The notes under the pieces were generated by a model. That model saw nothing but the letters and a program-made list of their open reading frames with translations. It searched no databases and was not told the origin of the DNA. Below are positions 1 to 13,670 of a stretch of DNA of 64,000 nucleotides, piece after piece. Every line of letters begins with the position of its first letter. The stretch's first letter is position 1. This DNA is from Sphagnum magellanicum (taxonomy: Eukaryota > Streptophyta > Sphagnopsida > Sphagnales > Sphagnaceae), in the NCBI GenBank assembly GCA_021904315.1, contig CM038908.1, forward strand, positions 31,796,001 to 31,860,000, written 5' to 3'. The translations under genes were made by a program, and so were the position numbers.

Positions 1-2282
1 TTTTATTGTTTTGTGACATGAAGTTTTATTGATATATGGAATCTAAATTATGTATTTTTGTTCCAAAATTATAGATATTTGTAGAACAAGAAATTATAAA
101 CTGACATTTGATAACCACACCTAGAAATGAATTCAAGAAATAAATTTGTAATCTTGTCATGTTGGATTTTATTGTTTAAGAACGTAGATAATGTAGTTTT
201 GTAGTTGTTTTCTTAAATTATGTCATTTCTTGATTGATTAATTTTCTTCAAGATTTGAATCTAAGTGGGGTCACACCATAGAGATTTTTTTTTTCTAAAA
301 TAGAATTTGCTTCAAGAATTGTGTTTGAAGTGGTAGAATGCACATGATGATTACAAGAAGCCTACAAAGGAAATTTAATTAGGCAAATAGTAGGGATTGT
401 GAAATGGTGATTGGCATGAAGATCAAGAGGTTTTGACACCTAATCGTGCACAACAACATGATCTACAAATGTTGATAATTCCAATGATAATGATAATTGG
501 AACTAGATTATGTAGACTAGATATAGGATTTTTTTGTTGTTGAAACAATTATACTATGGTTATTGACCATGAAAATTATGAGTGGTTGTTTGGTCAAGAA
601 TTAGGCACCAAAATGACCAAAGTTTGATAATTATACGTCGAAATGACAAAAGTTTGGGTAGTTTTGTTTTTCATCGTTTTTTTCCATTTTTTTGTTCTTA
701 GTTGTTTGTCCCACCTTTGGTTGTGATTAAGGATCCACCACAATTATGGCTATGTCTAGCATAACTTGTTGTATAGTCTTATGTTGTTTTTCTTCTTCTA
801 GATGGTTGTCGTCATCCTCACAAGTTTGCAACAAATTGGCATCGATGTTGGGAATGTCACTTTCCATTTTTGCGAACTTCCGCCAGGATTAGGAGAAGAA
901 AGAAACTTTCCTCTTTTGCATCAACCTTACAATGTGGGCCATTCTTGACAAATCTCAAGGATATTTCAAAAGCTTTGAGATATGGGGATAGAAAACATAG
1001 AGTCTTCCAAAGCTAAAGAGATGAGGCTAGGAAAAACAATTGTTCCAGAAGAGGAAAACGAAAAAGTTGCAACGTCAATGGAAGGTGCACATTCCAACAA
1101 ATTAGGGTTTGGAGTAGATGCAAGAATTGATGAAGGAAAGGGTTCAAATGAGAAAAAGTAATAGTAGAAAAAGAAAAAGCTGAAGTCTACCACAGTGAGA
1201 AGACTAGTTCCTCAACAACCTCTTCTCTTTGTTCTTGGGAATCCACAAACCCAGTAGATCAAAACAACATTTGTTTTGTTTCTAAGGTTTTTGGGGGCTC
1301 TCACCTTTGTCGAAGGAATCATCTTAACTACAAATTGTGGGTTCTGGGTTTGCAAAAAAAAAAAAAACCAACATAATGATCACAATGCCTCAAACCTTGA
1401 AATCCATCTGAATCTTGCTTCTTGGTTTAGTTTTAAGCTTTTTGCACATGCAAATGCACAAACATCTACATTGGAATGAAGGAGGCTTGCAATGAGATAA
1501 TAATCGCCTTTAGAGAAGGCCTTGATTATTGTCTTTCTTGTGAAATTCCATAATGCCATACCCGATAGACAACTAGGTATTCAAATTAATACATATCAGT
1601 CTGCTCATTTGTCCACCTTGCAAAAGGTAATTAAATACTTATTGTTTTACAAGTATGAAAGCAAATATTTAACACTATGACAAAGGTATGATAGTTTAAT
1701 ATGGTTCAACTACAACCTATGTATGTGGGTTAATAGTCTTGACAAAAATTCAACTCAAAAACATCATGGTTTTGATCTTTGCAAGTAAGGATTGGAGGAT
1801 CAAGGGGGGTCATAATCAATGGGCACGTGAATGTGATGAAGAAAATAGGACACATGGATGTCACTATTTGCAAAATGCAAGATATGATGAAAAAGTTGAT
1901 GTTGATCCTTCAAAATGGTTCTAAGGCGGAGGAGGTTATGAAGAAGAGGGTGTGACATGTTGCCCTGCTTTTGAAAATGTATGTTTGACATAGTAGTAGC
2001 TATGAAATTCCCATATGTTGTGTTCATTCTTGGTTTGTTTTCTCACCATTTCATTTTCATGGCATCCCTGAGTTTTTTGAGAGAGAAGAAGGTATGGTGG
2101 ATTATGGACATGTAGTGATGTTTAGATGTTGGGTACTGGAAGATGTACATGTTATTGTAGCAGCTATTGATCCATTGAGGTGAACTATTTGCTTGCTACC
2201 ATATTTTCACATTGTCATTTTCACATTGCTCTTGTTTGCCCATCAATTTGTAACATGAGCATTAGGATCCAGTGTTTCAAGC
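1..2282. other. gene-free AT-rich, CpG-poor stretch
   Basis: No reading frame here resembles a known protein, and the longer frames are short and low in complexity. CG dinucleotides are rare by eye and TG/CA are common, as expected for old methylated, repeat-derived plant DNA. No RNA gene or intact mobile element was recognised. Confidence 0.6.
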
Positions 2283-2740
2283 TTTCATGTGGGAAACAAA
2301 TCCTTGGTCTCATGTGAAAGCAAAAAAAACTATCATGTTTTTCGTGCAAAACATGCAATCCTTGTCCTCATGTGGAAGAAGAAGAAGAAGAAGAAGAAGA
2401 AGCAATCCATCTCTCTTTCTCTCTCATGGTGGAACCAAAAAAAACAATAATGAACCATCTTTCTTTTCATTCACATGGAAGCAATCCATCTTTCTTTCTC
2501 GTCTAGGAAAACAAGTCCTATGTTTCATCATGTGGCAAGCAAAGACAAAGAAAAAGAAAAAATGATCCATTTTTCTTTCATTATGGAAAACAATCCTTTG
2601 TCCTATGTGGAAGCAACAACATAAGAAGAAACAATCATCTTTCTCTTTCACGTGGAAACAATCTTCATTCTCATGTGGAAGTAGAAGAAGAGGCAACAAT
2701 CATCTTTTTTGTTTTCTCTCTTTCATGTGTAAAATTAATC
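2283..2740. repeat. degenerate array of CATGTGGAA...CAATCC-type units
   Basis: The block CATGTGGAA or a close variant (CATGTGGGAA, ACATGGAAGC, TATGTGGAAG, CACGTGGAAA) recurs about nine times, usually followed by CAATC and a TCTTTC-type pyrimidine run. Spacing is irregular, about 20-110 bases. A GAA microsatellite (about 2376-2401) sits inside one unit. Open frames on both strands follow this simple sequence and are not taken as genes. Confidence 0.5.
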
Positions 2741-4803
2741 TTTTTTCTCAAACAATCTTATCCTTTGTGTATATTGCAGAGTCCTAGATATGGTTTCTCC
2801 CATGATGTTGTTTTCATGCACGCTTCCTCCTTGCTCCTCCTCCTCCATTTTTGTCTTCTCATCCTCTCTCCTTCATTTCGCCACTCTTGTTTTATTTTCT
2901 TCCATCTCTTGTGTGACTCCATGTAATAGTAGTTATAGTAACACCTGGCAGCAAACGTGTAGTAGCAACAATGGTAGAGGAAGAGGAGTTTCAATTTCTT
3001 CTTTTCATTTCATAAGAACTAAAAAATTTCTGCACATGAAAAGAAAAATGAGGATTCACCAATACTTATTATTCACAACAACACAAGAAAAAAGATTTCT
3101 GGAGAACGCCAATGAATCTACTCCTCCTCTTGTCATTAAAGATTTGCGAATGTTCTCCAAGTCGTCATCCACAATAGCAGTAGTTGTTGCTAGTGCCTCT
3201 AATGCAAAAGAAACTTAACAAGCTCAAAACACAAGCATAAGAAGAAGAAGAAGAAGAAAAAGATAGTAAGAAGATCTTCATTACTTAGTCTTCTATGTGT
3301 GCGTGTGTCCCCAGACTCTCTAGAAATCCAAGCTCTCCAGAAATTTGCATTGATGGCACTTATTTCTTGTCATTACAACACTTGTGATTATTGCGCATTC
3401 TCAAGAAGAATTGGTCTAGAAATTGTAACCATCCTACCTACGCATAGAATTTTCCCTCTTATATCTATCTATGAAAAATCTTGTAAAGAAAACTTTTCCA
3501 CATAGAATTTTTTTTTTTTTTTCTTGCAAGCAAACTAACATCCAACACCACCACCTTGATGACTCTTCTTTCCTTCCTCGATGTTTGTTTGATTCTTTAT
3601 AATTTTGGTATTGTAACAAGATTTTATTCGTCTATAAAAAGCCATTTGGTTTATCTCTTGTTGCAACCTATCTATCACTCACCCTGATGGCTTTCGTGCT
3701 CAATGTGTTGTTGATGATTTCTTCAAAATTTGTCTTATGTTTGTCTCCATTCAAAGAGAAGATTTTCTCTTACATATATCAGATTCATGGCATGTGCTTC
3801 AATTCATTCATGATGGATTGATAGATAAATAGTAGCAGATGCTAGATAGAGATTGATCTTGAATCTATCTGCTCATAGAGAAAATTTTGAATCTTCTTGT
3901 AAATAAAAAGCTTTGAATATGCTTGTAGAAATAGCCTTGAATTTGCTTCTAGAGATGTGTTTTGATGTTGGCTCCATTTGTCATACAATGGGTTGTGACA
4001 CAAAATTCAACAAGAGGTGTAAAAATATGGTTGTCAGTGAATTTTCTTATGATGTAGTTTTAACTTTGAAGAACTTGAAGTTGGGCGATGTTGTTTTTAA
4101 AGACATTTTTTCAATGTTGGTTGTCTTTTTGTGAGGTAATAATATTCTGACACAAATTCAACAAATTTTGGGGTGGGTGGTGTAGAAGGAGTAGGGCTGT
4201 TGGTGGAGGAAGTAAAAGAGGTGGGAGGGATACTATGTCTAGGAACCAAAACTGATCCATTGAACAATGGGAGAGGAAAAAAAGGTTGTTGATTTCCTTA
4301 TGGTTTATGGTGGCCTTATTGAAACCAAGTTGCAATATGGGTTGGGCTATAACTTGTGTGGCAAAGTACTATGCATTGGTTGAGTCTACTCCCCTACCCA
4401 ACCTTATTGCAATTCATCCTAAGATGGAACTAGGAAAGTAGACACATGATCTCATGTTAGAAGAAGATGTGTTATGCTTCCTTTCAAAGGTCTGTAAGTA
4501 TAAATAGACCTTCAAAACTTGGTAATACCTTCAATACCTTAAGTACCATAAAAATAAAGGTTCTCACCTTTGGTTTGTGGAGTTCAATGTAAAAAGAATT
4601 AGGCATTCATGGCAGTTGCTTACTAGATGTCATTCATGATGTAGGTTGGCATGCAAACAATGCATAAACAATTTTCCCATTCTAGCCTACCAGAAACCAA
4701 CCATTATTTTCGCCAATGGAGAAATCCTTGGGAAAATGCCTCAACATGGCCTTAATTGAAAAACAAAATATACATTTTTCCTTTCCCAAAATATGATGTA
4801 CTA

Positions 4804-4843
<40 letters not shown>

Positions 4844-6079
4844 TAAAAACAATTCATCATCACTGGTAGAACAAAGTGACGTAGAATCCAAGTTAAATAA
4901 TGACCTACATGATACATGATGGTTTCAACATAAAGAATAATTCCCCAAGAAGCCCAAATTGTAATAGCAATAAGGCATTACAACATTGAGATTGTCATCC
5001 TAAAAAGGAGGGAAATCTAGAAGGTTTTTTGAGTTCAAGAAATGAAATGGTGAAGGAACATGCAACTCCATGTGTAAAATAACTAGTGTTAAAGGAGGTC
5101 AAGAAAGGATTACAAAGCCCCCAACATTCAAATTTGCAAGGTTTTTTGAGAAATGAAAGTATGGAGTTGAAGGAAGGAAAATGGTATGTGACAATATATG
5201 TAAATCATGTACCTATTTAACAATCCAAAACACCACGATATTATGGACCATGAAAGGATTGGGAAGATTCTGTAAACAACAATGTGATTGTTTATGAAAA
5301 GTTGATGAACATCAATTATGTACCAAAACCATAAATTTTGTATACCACATAATCATTAGAAAGACCACATGTGTTTTAACAAACTTCATGGCATAATGTA
5401 GTGCATCAATTTTTTGCTCCAACAACATCAATACATGAAGTAGTGCCAACTAATTGTGGCAATAGATCATGTAATAGTTTGCAACAAATGTTTTGATTTG
5501 AGAATAATGTGTTTTATTGGAACACCCATGCATGTTGGTGGATCGACAACTAATGCATTGATGAATTCTATCATTAGAAATGATACCTACACCTGCAAGG
5601 TGCATGTATTATCATAAAAAGGACATACCATGGATGAATATCCATTCATTCAAACGGTTCCCCTCCTAAATTCAGTGGTGGTGGTGATGGTGTATAGACA
5701 CGTAACTATTGATGTTGATGGGTATTGCATGGTTATCACATGTTCATTGAACACCAATATTATAATTTCATGTACTAATGTACTAAGAACTAAAGTACCT
5801 ACTTTAAGCACATATGTTAAACTTACATGTTGACTTAGTATTACAAGTTCATGTACAAATATATCAATAATTGTAGTAGCCATCCTCTTGCCCATAGGTG
5901 AGTATTGGATATGGTACAATGATTATATATTGTTCATGTACCAATGTACTAAAAATTGTAATAACTATTCGTTGTCCATATGTTGACCATGGGTACAACA
6001 TTGACGTTGTTTAAAACAATGTAGTTCGATGCATAACAATTGAATGGAACAAATCCATGGGTCTTGTTGTTGAATTGCT
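2741..6079. other. gene-free stretch
   Basis: Several pyrimidine-rich segments (2810-2910) and short imperfect duplications are visible, such as TCATGTAC-A-ATGTA-like blocks near 5851 and 5934. A TA microsatellite is listed separately. No frame resembles a known protein. Confidence 0.5.
4806..4840. repeat. (TA)n microsatellite
   Basis: An uninterrupted alternating TA run of about 35 bases. Confidence 0.9.
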
Positions 6080-7060
6080 TTAAGATTGAACGTTTTTATT
6101 GTAACCCTAACCTTGGGCTCGTGACCAAGGCAAAAGGTTGCAAAGGTGTGGGCCAAAAATGAAGCCCGGGAATCACCTTTCATGCTTCCAAGAGTGTAGG
6201 AAAGTGTGAGGGAATGAACCTTCACACTCCCAAGTGAATTCCCACTTTGGGAGTTGGAGTCCCGATGGACTTTTGAATTTTCAGAAGGTAATTGCAGGGG
6301 TCAAAACTCATTGGATTAAAAAGATTCTCATACCATTGGAAAGCTTTTGGAACTTAAATGTTTAAAATGGGCTTGCATGACCCATTTGGGTACTTAAAAC
6401 ATAAGTTATGACTAAAAGAATGGCCGGAAATCAAATTTCCAATTTGACTCCCGACCATTAAAAGTCAAGAATCACCCTGATTTACTTGTGTTCAAGTGGC
6501 ATGCCACATACTTTTGGAAAGTTCTCGACGAAAGCTACAACTTTGCTTTAGACTTCACTTTAATCGAAGGTATGCACAAGAAGTTATGGGCCTCCAAATT
6601 AGCGAGAGTCCCAATTTGGGGAATTTCGGGACTCTCAACTTGAGAGTCCCCAGACAAAATGACATTTCGGTGCTAGCCTTGTGACCAAGCACAAAGAATA
6701 CTATAAAGGGGAAGATGATGGTTTCCCCTAAGTTCGGGTCTTGGTGAGTTTTATGTGTCTGTGTTTGCTCGTGGCTCGTCTGTGCACCAAAAATGTTCCA
6801 ATTACGCACTAACCAACTTGTTGTTTGGTTTGTGTAGGTTTGTGTGAGTAATTGACTTGCTTATCATTCTTCCCAGTCCCCATCCTGGAGTTCCAGCATG
6901 CCCCTCTTCCCCCAAAATGTTACGAGCCAGGGGACGTGCCCCAACTCTTTATCCTTCCATTATTTTCACCATTTGGACTCGTAATTGAATCCATCAAGGA
7001 ATTTGGCGGTGCATCAACCTTTGCCTCCATTAGCTAGATTTTGATATGGTGGTTGCCCTC
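6080..7060 (+). mobile_element. LTR-like retrotransposon fragment, relatively young
   Basis: This block is richer in GC and keeps CG dinucleotides (for example around 6423, 6530, 6600-6630, 6735-6780), while both flanks are nearly devoid of them. It holds an LTR-promoter-like TATA motif, CTATAAAGGG at 6701-6710, and a short hairpin with arms GAGAGTCCC and GGGACTCTC at about 6604-6637. The text resembles long terminal repeats of large plant genomes as I remember them, but no clean TG...CA ends, target-site duplication or partner LTR could be fixed. It may be a solo or truncated LTR. Both borders are approximate. Confidence 0.45.
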
Positions 7061-9004
7061 CTTGACCTCCATAGATTTTTTTAATTGGAAAATTTCATAT
7101 GTCCACCCCTCTTATGGTTTATATAGGTAAGGTAGTTATCTAGTCATCAATATTATTTTAGCAATTTTTTAAACCTAAATAGTCCGTATTGGATAAATTG
7201 ATCATTAATGCCAAGGAACCCACTTATGACTATAGGAAAATCATCACTTTTTCCTAGGCATCCAACCAAAAAACCTTACATTATCTTGGGGGAATGGATC
7301 TTGATGCACATGTGCATGTATTCAAAATTGTGATTTAAGCTAATGGTGAGACAAAATATGCAAATAATGTAAGTTTTTTTGAATCCACATTTATAAACAT
7401 GGTTTCAAATTGGTGTATTAACTACCTAAAACTATCCAAAAACAGATTTAGAGGAGTTAATTTAGGCACTTTGCAAGAGATTATGGATATTGTAAAATGA
7501 TGAACATGTGTACATGTAATTGAAAAGTTTTCAATAAGTTAAAAAAATGAGCAAGTGAAGGTAAATAATGAACGTTTATCGAAATTGGTGAATAGTTTGC
7601 AAACCAAGATTTTAAACAATTTTCTTGGCATAAGTGTTTAGGTTTGGACTATAGTTGTATATGCATATTGTTATAACAATTATGAAATGTGCAACTTTAC
7701 AACAGTTCACAAAAAAATTGTTATGTTATGTGAAGAACATTTATGAAATAAAACACTATTTCATTTTTGTTCCACATGTGACTAAGATGGGAGCTACGCA
7801 AATGAAAGAACAAAATAATAACCATGCCAACAAATGCAAACATGATAAAAAGAGCCACAATTGCCTCCTTGGTGATTACTTATTTTTGGGTTGTTTTTGA
7901 AATATTTTGGAAAAAAAATCTTTATAATATTATATTAAGAATTATATTAATTTTTTCCCAAAAGTATGCTATTTTCAAAGTTTTTCAATACATTTAATAT
8001 TTTTTACTAATTAAAAAAAAATATAGTTTTTAAAAATTGTTTTGGTGCATTTTTAATTCATTAGATTAATTTCAAATTTATTCACATGTTCCCATGATAT
8101 ATTATAAATGTTATTGTATAAGTATATCCAACAAATTAAACTTTCATTTTAAAATGTGAAAACCAAACATTGGTTACACTTGTTGTGGCTCATTTTAATG
8201 TGACTACACCCCAACATGTATTGCATCAATTGTAATCATATAAACCATAATGTGGATACTTGTAAGAAGTAAGATGAATTGATGAAAATTGTTGCAAAAG
8301 TGATCGCACATGTTAGCAAGCCCCCTAAACTTGTTAAGTATTCCTATCACATTGTGGCATAGGAAGGCACAAATTGATAGAATGTCCACATTTTGTTGAG
8401 ATGCAAAAGATGTTTAAAGGCAAACAAGAGGATGGAAGAAATAAAAAACCTATTAAAAGATGCAAAAATAGGAGTTGCAATATTGAACATGGCGGCAATG
8501 GTTAGCACACATAGTAAAGACAATGAATAACAAGTTTTCAAGGACAAGGAACCTTTAAAGTGCAAAAATGTAGCTAATTGGAATAAGGAGGATCAATTGA
8601 AGAATAAATTTATTAATACAATTTAACAAATGCAAGATTAAGAACCACAAGTAGATGGCAACAAATTACCATCAAGAGAATGTAACACAAGTTGGGTGGG
8701 TTTATTTGATCCTAAAAGGAAAAAATCTTAGTCAAAGGTATTGGAGGTATCCACATCTACTATTGGTAATATCAATTTTGTAAAAAATTCATAGATTTGA
8801 ACAAGTAGATGATGGAAACAAAATACACTTTGAATCTTGGCTAGTAGTTGAAGATAACATTATATTTGAAGAAATAATTGTTACAAAAAAAAAAACCTAT
8901 AAAACCATCAATTCCAATGTTAGTACTAGAAAAAGCACATGTGCATGTTATTGTAGTGGATCCGCATATGGTTATAATATAAGTACATGCTAGCAAAAAT
9001 ACAA
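7061..9004. other. gene-free stretch, possibly decayed retroelement upstream of the protease remnant
   Basis: AT-rich and CpG-poor, with frames broken by many stops. Purine-rich text at 8400-8990 lies just before a recognisable Ty3/gypsy protease fragment and could be decayed gag, but I cannot align it to a family. Confidence 0.4.
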
Positions 9005-9165
9005 TGGATGACATGTTGGATGGAGGTGCTAGTGTTAATTTTTATCATTGAATAATTGAAGGCTAAGTTTGGTCTTCCCAAACCAAAACTTGCACCTTAT
9101 TGGTATTATCTATAACTTGAAGATTTACATTCATTGAACACCTTATATAGTGGTCTTTTGTGATT
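9005..9165 (+). mobile_element. broken Ty3/gypsy-type aspartic protease remnant
   Basis: Translation gives LDGGASVN (9017-9040), the D-G-A/S active-site neighbourhood of plant Ty3/gypsy proteases in its DGGAS form. After one frame change comes LKAKFGLPKPKLAPY (9056-9100), then NLKIYIH, a stop and TPYIVVF in the same order seen in the family. At least one frameshift and in-frame stops are visible, so it is dead. Reverse transcriptase and integrase motifs were not found downstream. Several changes look like C-to-T decay. What is seen is the motif order; assignment to this superfamily rests on family knowledge. Confidence 0.6.
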
Positions 9166-12100
9166 TTTAGGAATGTTTAACATATGAAAAAGATGTTAAT
9201 TTTGCTACATGACTTCAAATTTTCTCCATTGGTACCATAGCTCTTCCAAAAGTCATAACACATATATTTATAGTAGTTGCAATTGTTTTAAAAGTACAAC
9301 TTGATGCTTTGACAAAGAAGAAGGTAAAAAAAAAAAGACAACAAACAAGTAGATAAATTTACAAAACCTCGTACTAGACATGATAATATAATGTATCTAG
9401 AGACCTATTATCATTAGATTCTTGGTGACATTTTAGTAGGTGAAGTTTTTACTAAAGATAACGTAGAGAGATTTACATATTGTTGGTTAAACAATGTTTT
9501 GAACAATGATGTTAAGAATTCAAATAGGGTTTGAAGGAATCACAATACAATGTTAAACCAATGGTTTTGAATATTCCTTTATAAGTAGTTGTATAGGAAA
9601 GATTTTTTTTAAAAAAACACATGTTTATGGAAAATAATAATAATAATAGTAATAATTGCATCTTTCAAAAACTTGTGTAACATGATAATTCTAATGAAAA
9701 TAAAATTATACCTTTAATAGCATATTGAACACCGTGAAAATGATAACTATAAGATGTATTGTGAGAAAGGTGGATCTTGCCATTTTTGTTATTAACTATG
9801 GGTTAACCTTAAAAACAAGGACATATCACAATGAAAACAATAGTAATAACAATAAAAGGTAACTTGTTTCCCTTCATCATTTAATGTCATGTTTTTTAAA
9901 GTGCATAAACATGAGTGAAGAAAGCCAACTAGAACACATCGTGGAATTAGGCAAGAGCAAAAGGAAGAGAAGAAGAAATTACATGATGAATAACAAAAGC
10001 AAACAAAAGAAAGGTTAGTGAAAGAACATGAAGAATCATATAACTACCATAGGGATTAAACATGTAACCATCATAGTCAAGACCACTAGGTTGGTTCATG
10101 TTGAACCAACAATTTACAACGAATTGCAATGAACCGATGAAAAGATTTAGGAAAATTTTAAAAAGAATTGGCCACAAAGAACATGACCTTTGCAATTTTG
10201 TGAAACTTTGACTGTAATGCTACCAAATATAGAGGAAAAGGAGGAATAACAAATCATGTCCTCATAATTGTATACATAGGAGGAGGTCAACAAAGAATAG
10301 GTCACATACACTTCTCATGTACCAAAGGAAACGCAATAACAAACTCTAAAAGACATGAACCTTGCAAGGCATAGGTATTTTGTTGAAAAAGGATATTTTG
10401 TGAGTCCTACACTTGAACATGAACATAAACCTATACCTAAAACCTATGCTTGTTCATACTCTTATAACTTTGAAATGTTTCAAGAAAGGTTAGATGAAAG
10501 AACCCAATACATAGAATAAGAAGGATGTGTAGATGATGACATAAGAAGAAAAGGGAAATAATTTGGTGTTTGTACCAACACAACAAATATATAATTTCAT
10601 ATAATTGCACAATATTGTTTAACCTAAAAAGGAATGGGTGCATGTGGGTGAATACTAAGGTAGGTTTGGTTGAATTATTTGAAATAAACTACACAATGTC
10701 TTGAGACATGAACTCTCAATGGACTTCTTGAATTCTTGGAAACTTAATTAGCACCTAAACCAAATTATGGTTGTATTAGCAAATGAAAGTGTCATAATAT
10801 ACCCACATTTTATAGTAAATTTTTTCAATATTTCACACAAGGGGATGTAGGAAGGAAAATAATACAACAAAATTAAAAGATAAACCATGTTTTAGCACAT
10901 TACATCATTAGAAAATTATGTGGACAATGAATATTGATTAGTTGTGAAAATGAAAATTCCATCTAGACATCTAATTTGCAACAAATTTGCCAGTATTATA
11001 ATGAATTGATGCAATATCACATGTTCAATTGCCTATACAAGGAATTGGCTAAATGGACGAAATAACATACAAAAATGTTACAATCCAACAATGTGGATCC
11101 TAATAAGGAGGGGTGCAATTCATCACTTGTCATTAATGTGTTGTTGAATAATTGGTTTCCATTGGACATAGGAGGAGAGAACAAGAATTAATAACTCCAA
11201 CATCAACACAACCAACAAGTATTTGTATTGCATGTTTAATGTAGATGTTTGTCAAAAACAAGAAAATTGGTCAAATGGAGAGGATCTAATGCTTCCCCAA
11301 CATAAGAAAGGAAATATTTTCAACAACCATATGTTCCTAGGAAAAGGCATTAAATAGAACCCAATACTAAAGTACATTTTGATGAAGAAGAAAAAGAAGA
11401 GCAATTAGGATTGGTGTGGAATTAAAAAAGAAAACAAGAAGTTCAATTGGGGAATTAGAACCATACATGCCACAATAAAAGGTAGGAATAACACATGGAG
11501 TTAGGAAAATTCTTTTTCTTGAACAACATAAAAACAAGAGTATGAAGGTCATGAAGACTTTTATGAGATAAATTAGGCCATGGAAATATATAACCTTCTT
11601 CTTATGGAATCACATGTGCATGGAGTAACACATTTCTAGCATAGGAATTTGCATAATTCCAATACCACTCAAGTAGAAGTCCACCAACTTCTTCAAGTAC
11701 TAGAGCAATTATTCTTGGATTCATTAATCCAAGTTTGGGAATGTTTGGTAATGTAGACATGCTACAACAATTGCCATAATATAATTAGAATTAGTAGCTG
11801 ATTATGGAGGAAATGACCAATCTCAAGATGGACAACAAGAAAGTAAAGGAGGAAGTATAAAAATTGTAAGCTAAGAATGCATATTACGTGGCAATGTAGG
11901 GGGAAGGAGCAAAGGCAAAGGATTAGAAACTTTTGTTCATAATCTTAATTAGAAAGTTCAAGAATTGGAAAAACAAGTTGACAAGTACGAAAAGTACAAG
12001 GTTGTAAGCATACATGTATGTAAGCCATACCGACATAGCCATGCGTTATAGTTTCAATTTTTAAGAATTGCATCAAAGATATTAGGATATGGTAAGGCTA

Positions 12101-13287
12101 TTAGGGGTTTTTAGCAACTTCATGCTAGAACAAGGAATGATGAGTGTGCATGGTTGCATGGGGGGTTGTTTTGTTTCAAAATTCAATATTAAATGAATGA
12201 GGTGTAGGGTTAGTTGTTTTTTTCAACAAAAGTTGGTAATCATAGTTTTAAAATTTCAATTGCATAATTAGGTGTGAGAAATTTCTAGAAGGTTGGGGTT
12301 AGAAGCAGACACCAAAATTTGTAATGTTCAGCAAAACATTGGTTTTGTTATGGTATTTAGTGGGTAGTTGTGTAAGCGAGGATGATTGAAATTCGTGAAG
12401 TTGTTGAGGGGGTGTTAGTGAAAGGTCCAATGGAGATAAAATAATTTTCAAACATTGTAGTAAAATTAATTCAATACAACATAACAATTCAAATAAATAA
12501 TGTGATAAGGTGGCAATGGCAACATGGATTTCATGATGAATGAAGTTTTTATTCATGTTATGGATAAGCTCAACAAGGAGCTGTAATTGCAAATTGAGTC
12601 GTAGGCTATGCCGTAATGATAATTCATAATTATAAAAAATTTAGGATGTGTTGAATGGTGTGAACTAAATAATCCACCTTACTATTAAGAAATAGTCAAC
12701 AAATTAGATCGTGCAACCAACAATAATGTCTAACATCGAGAATTGAAGACCATGCAAAAATGAATGTGTCTTTAATTTCGTAAAAACTTTTGCAAACAAT
12801 TTCATGTTCATCATTAAAAGCAGGGTTGACTTGCAACAAAATCACCAAAGTACAAGAGTTTGGATAAATGCAATAATACCAAGCTTGAGGGGTTCAACTT
12901 TAAAACAAGGGCACATATATCATGGTTTGGGATTTTCATAACGAGGGTGTTGGGTCAATGTCAAATTTAAGGATGAATTTTGGGGCGATTTTTCACTCAT
13001 TTGTGCGGTTTGAAACCCGTAAGAGGTGGTCATGCGCAACGCCATGAATTCAAGGAAAGGAAAAAATCTTCAATCAAAATCAACTTGGTGATGAATGTGT
13101 GGGAGACTTGGTACATTGAGATGCATGATTGCAATTTATAGATCAAGGAAAAAGAAGGAAATGCGTAAAGTAACAATCTAGGACCATGGTAAATTAAAAC
13201 CTTAAAAATCAATGAAAAAAATGGTTTAAGTAAAATTTGTTAGGGGGAAAGTGAAAAGAAACGAAAAGGATGTTTCTCCTTCTCCTT
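9166..13287. other. gene-free stretch, probably old repeat debris
   Basis: Very AT-rich with short broken frames. A short cysteine-containing frame near 9750-9790 could be a decayed zinc-knuckle region, but this is speculative. No RNA gene or intact element was recognised. Confidence 0.45.
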
Positions 13288-13417
13288 CCAAAGGCCACTA
13301 AGCTTGGAACCTTTCAAGGGCCATTAAGCATTAGAACCTTCCATTGGTAACCAAGCTTGGAATTTCCATTGGCCACCAAGCTTAAAACCTTCCATTGGCC
13401 ACGAAGTTGGGGTATTC
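13288..13417. repeat. five-copy tandem repeat, 26-bp unit
   Basis: Five imperfect copies start at 13288, 13314, 13341, 13366 and 13392. The unit reads approximately CCATTGGCCACCAAGCTTGG followed by AACCTT. Each copy has several substitutions and the last is the most divergent. Confidence 0.8.
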
Positions 13418-13670
13418 CCTCACCTTTTTCTTTCTCCTTCTCTTTAAAGGTGCAAATTTGGATCATTTGGCATTTTGTTTTTGGGAAATAACTTTCAATT
13501 TGAATATTTGAAAACTTGTTTTTACAACTTTCCTTGGGAGGAGAAGAATGATTAATCTTAATAGATGGTGGAAAAAAGGATAATAAATTAGATGATAGTA
13601 GTACTTTTGAAAAAATGGAAACGAGTAGGGGTAGTTCTTGGAGCTTGAAATTTTACAAAATTTTTATAAA

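Noticed and set aside
4682..4891. Frames containing repeated Ile-Tyr
   Set aside because: They are translations of TA microsatellites.
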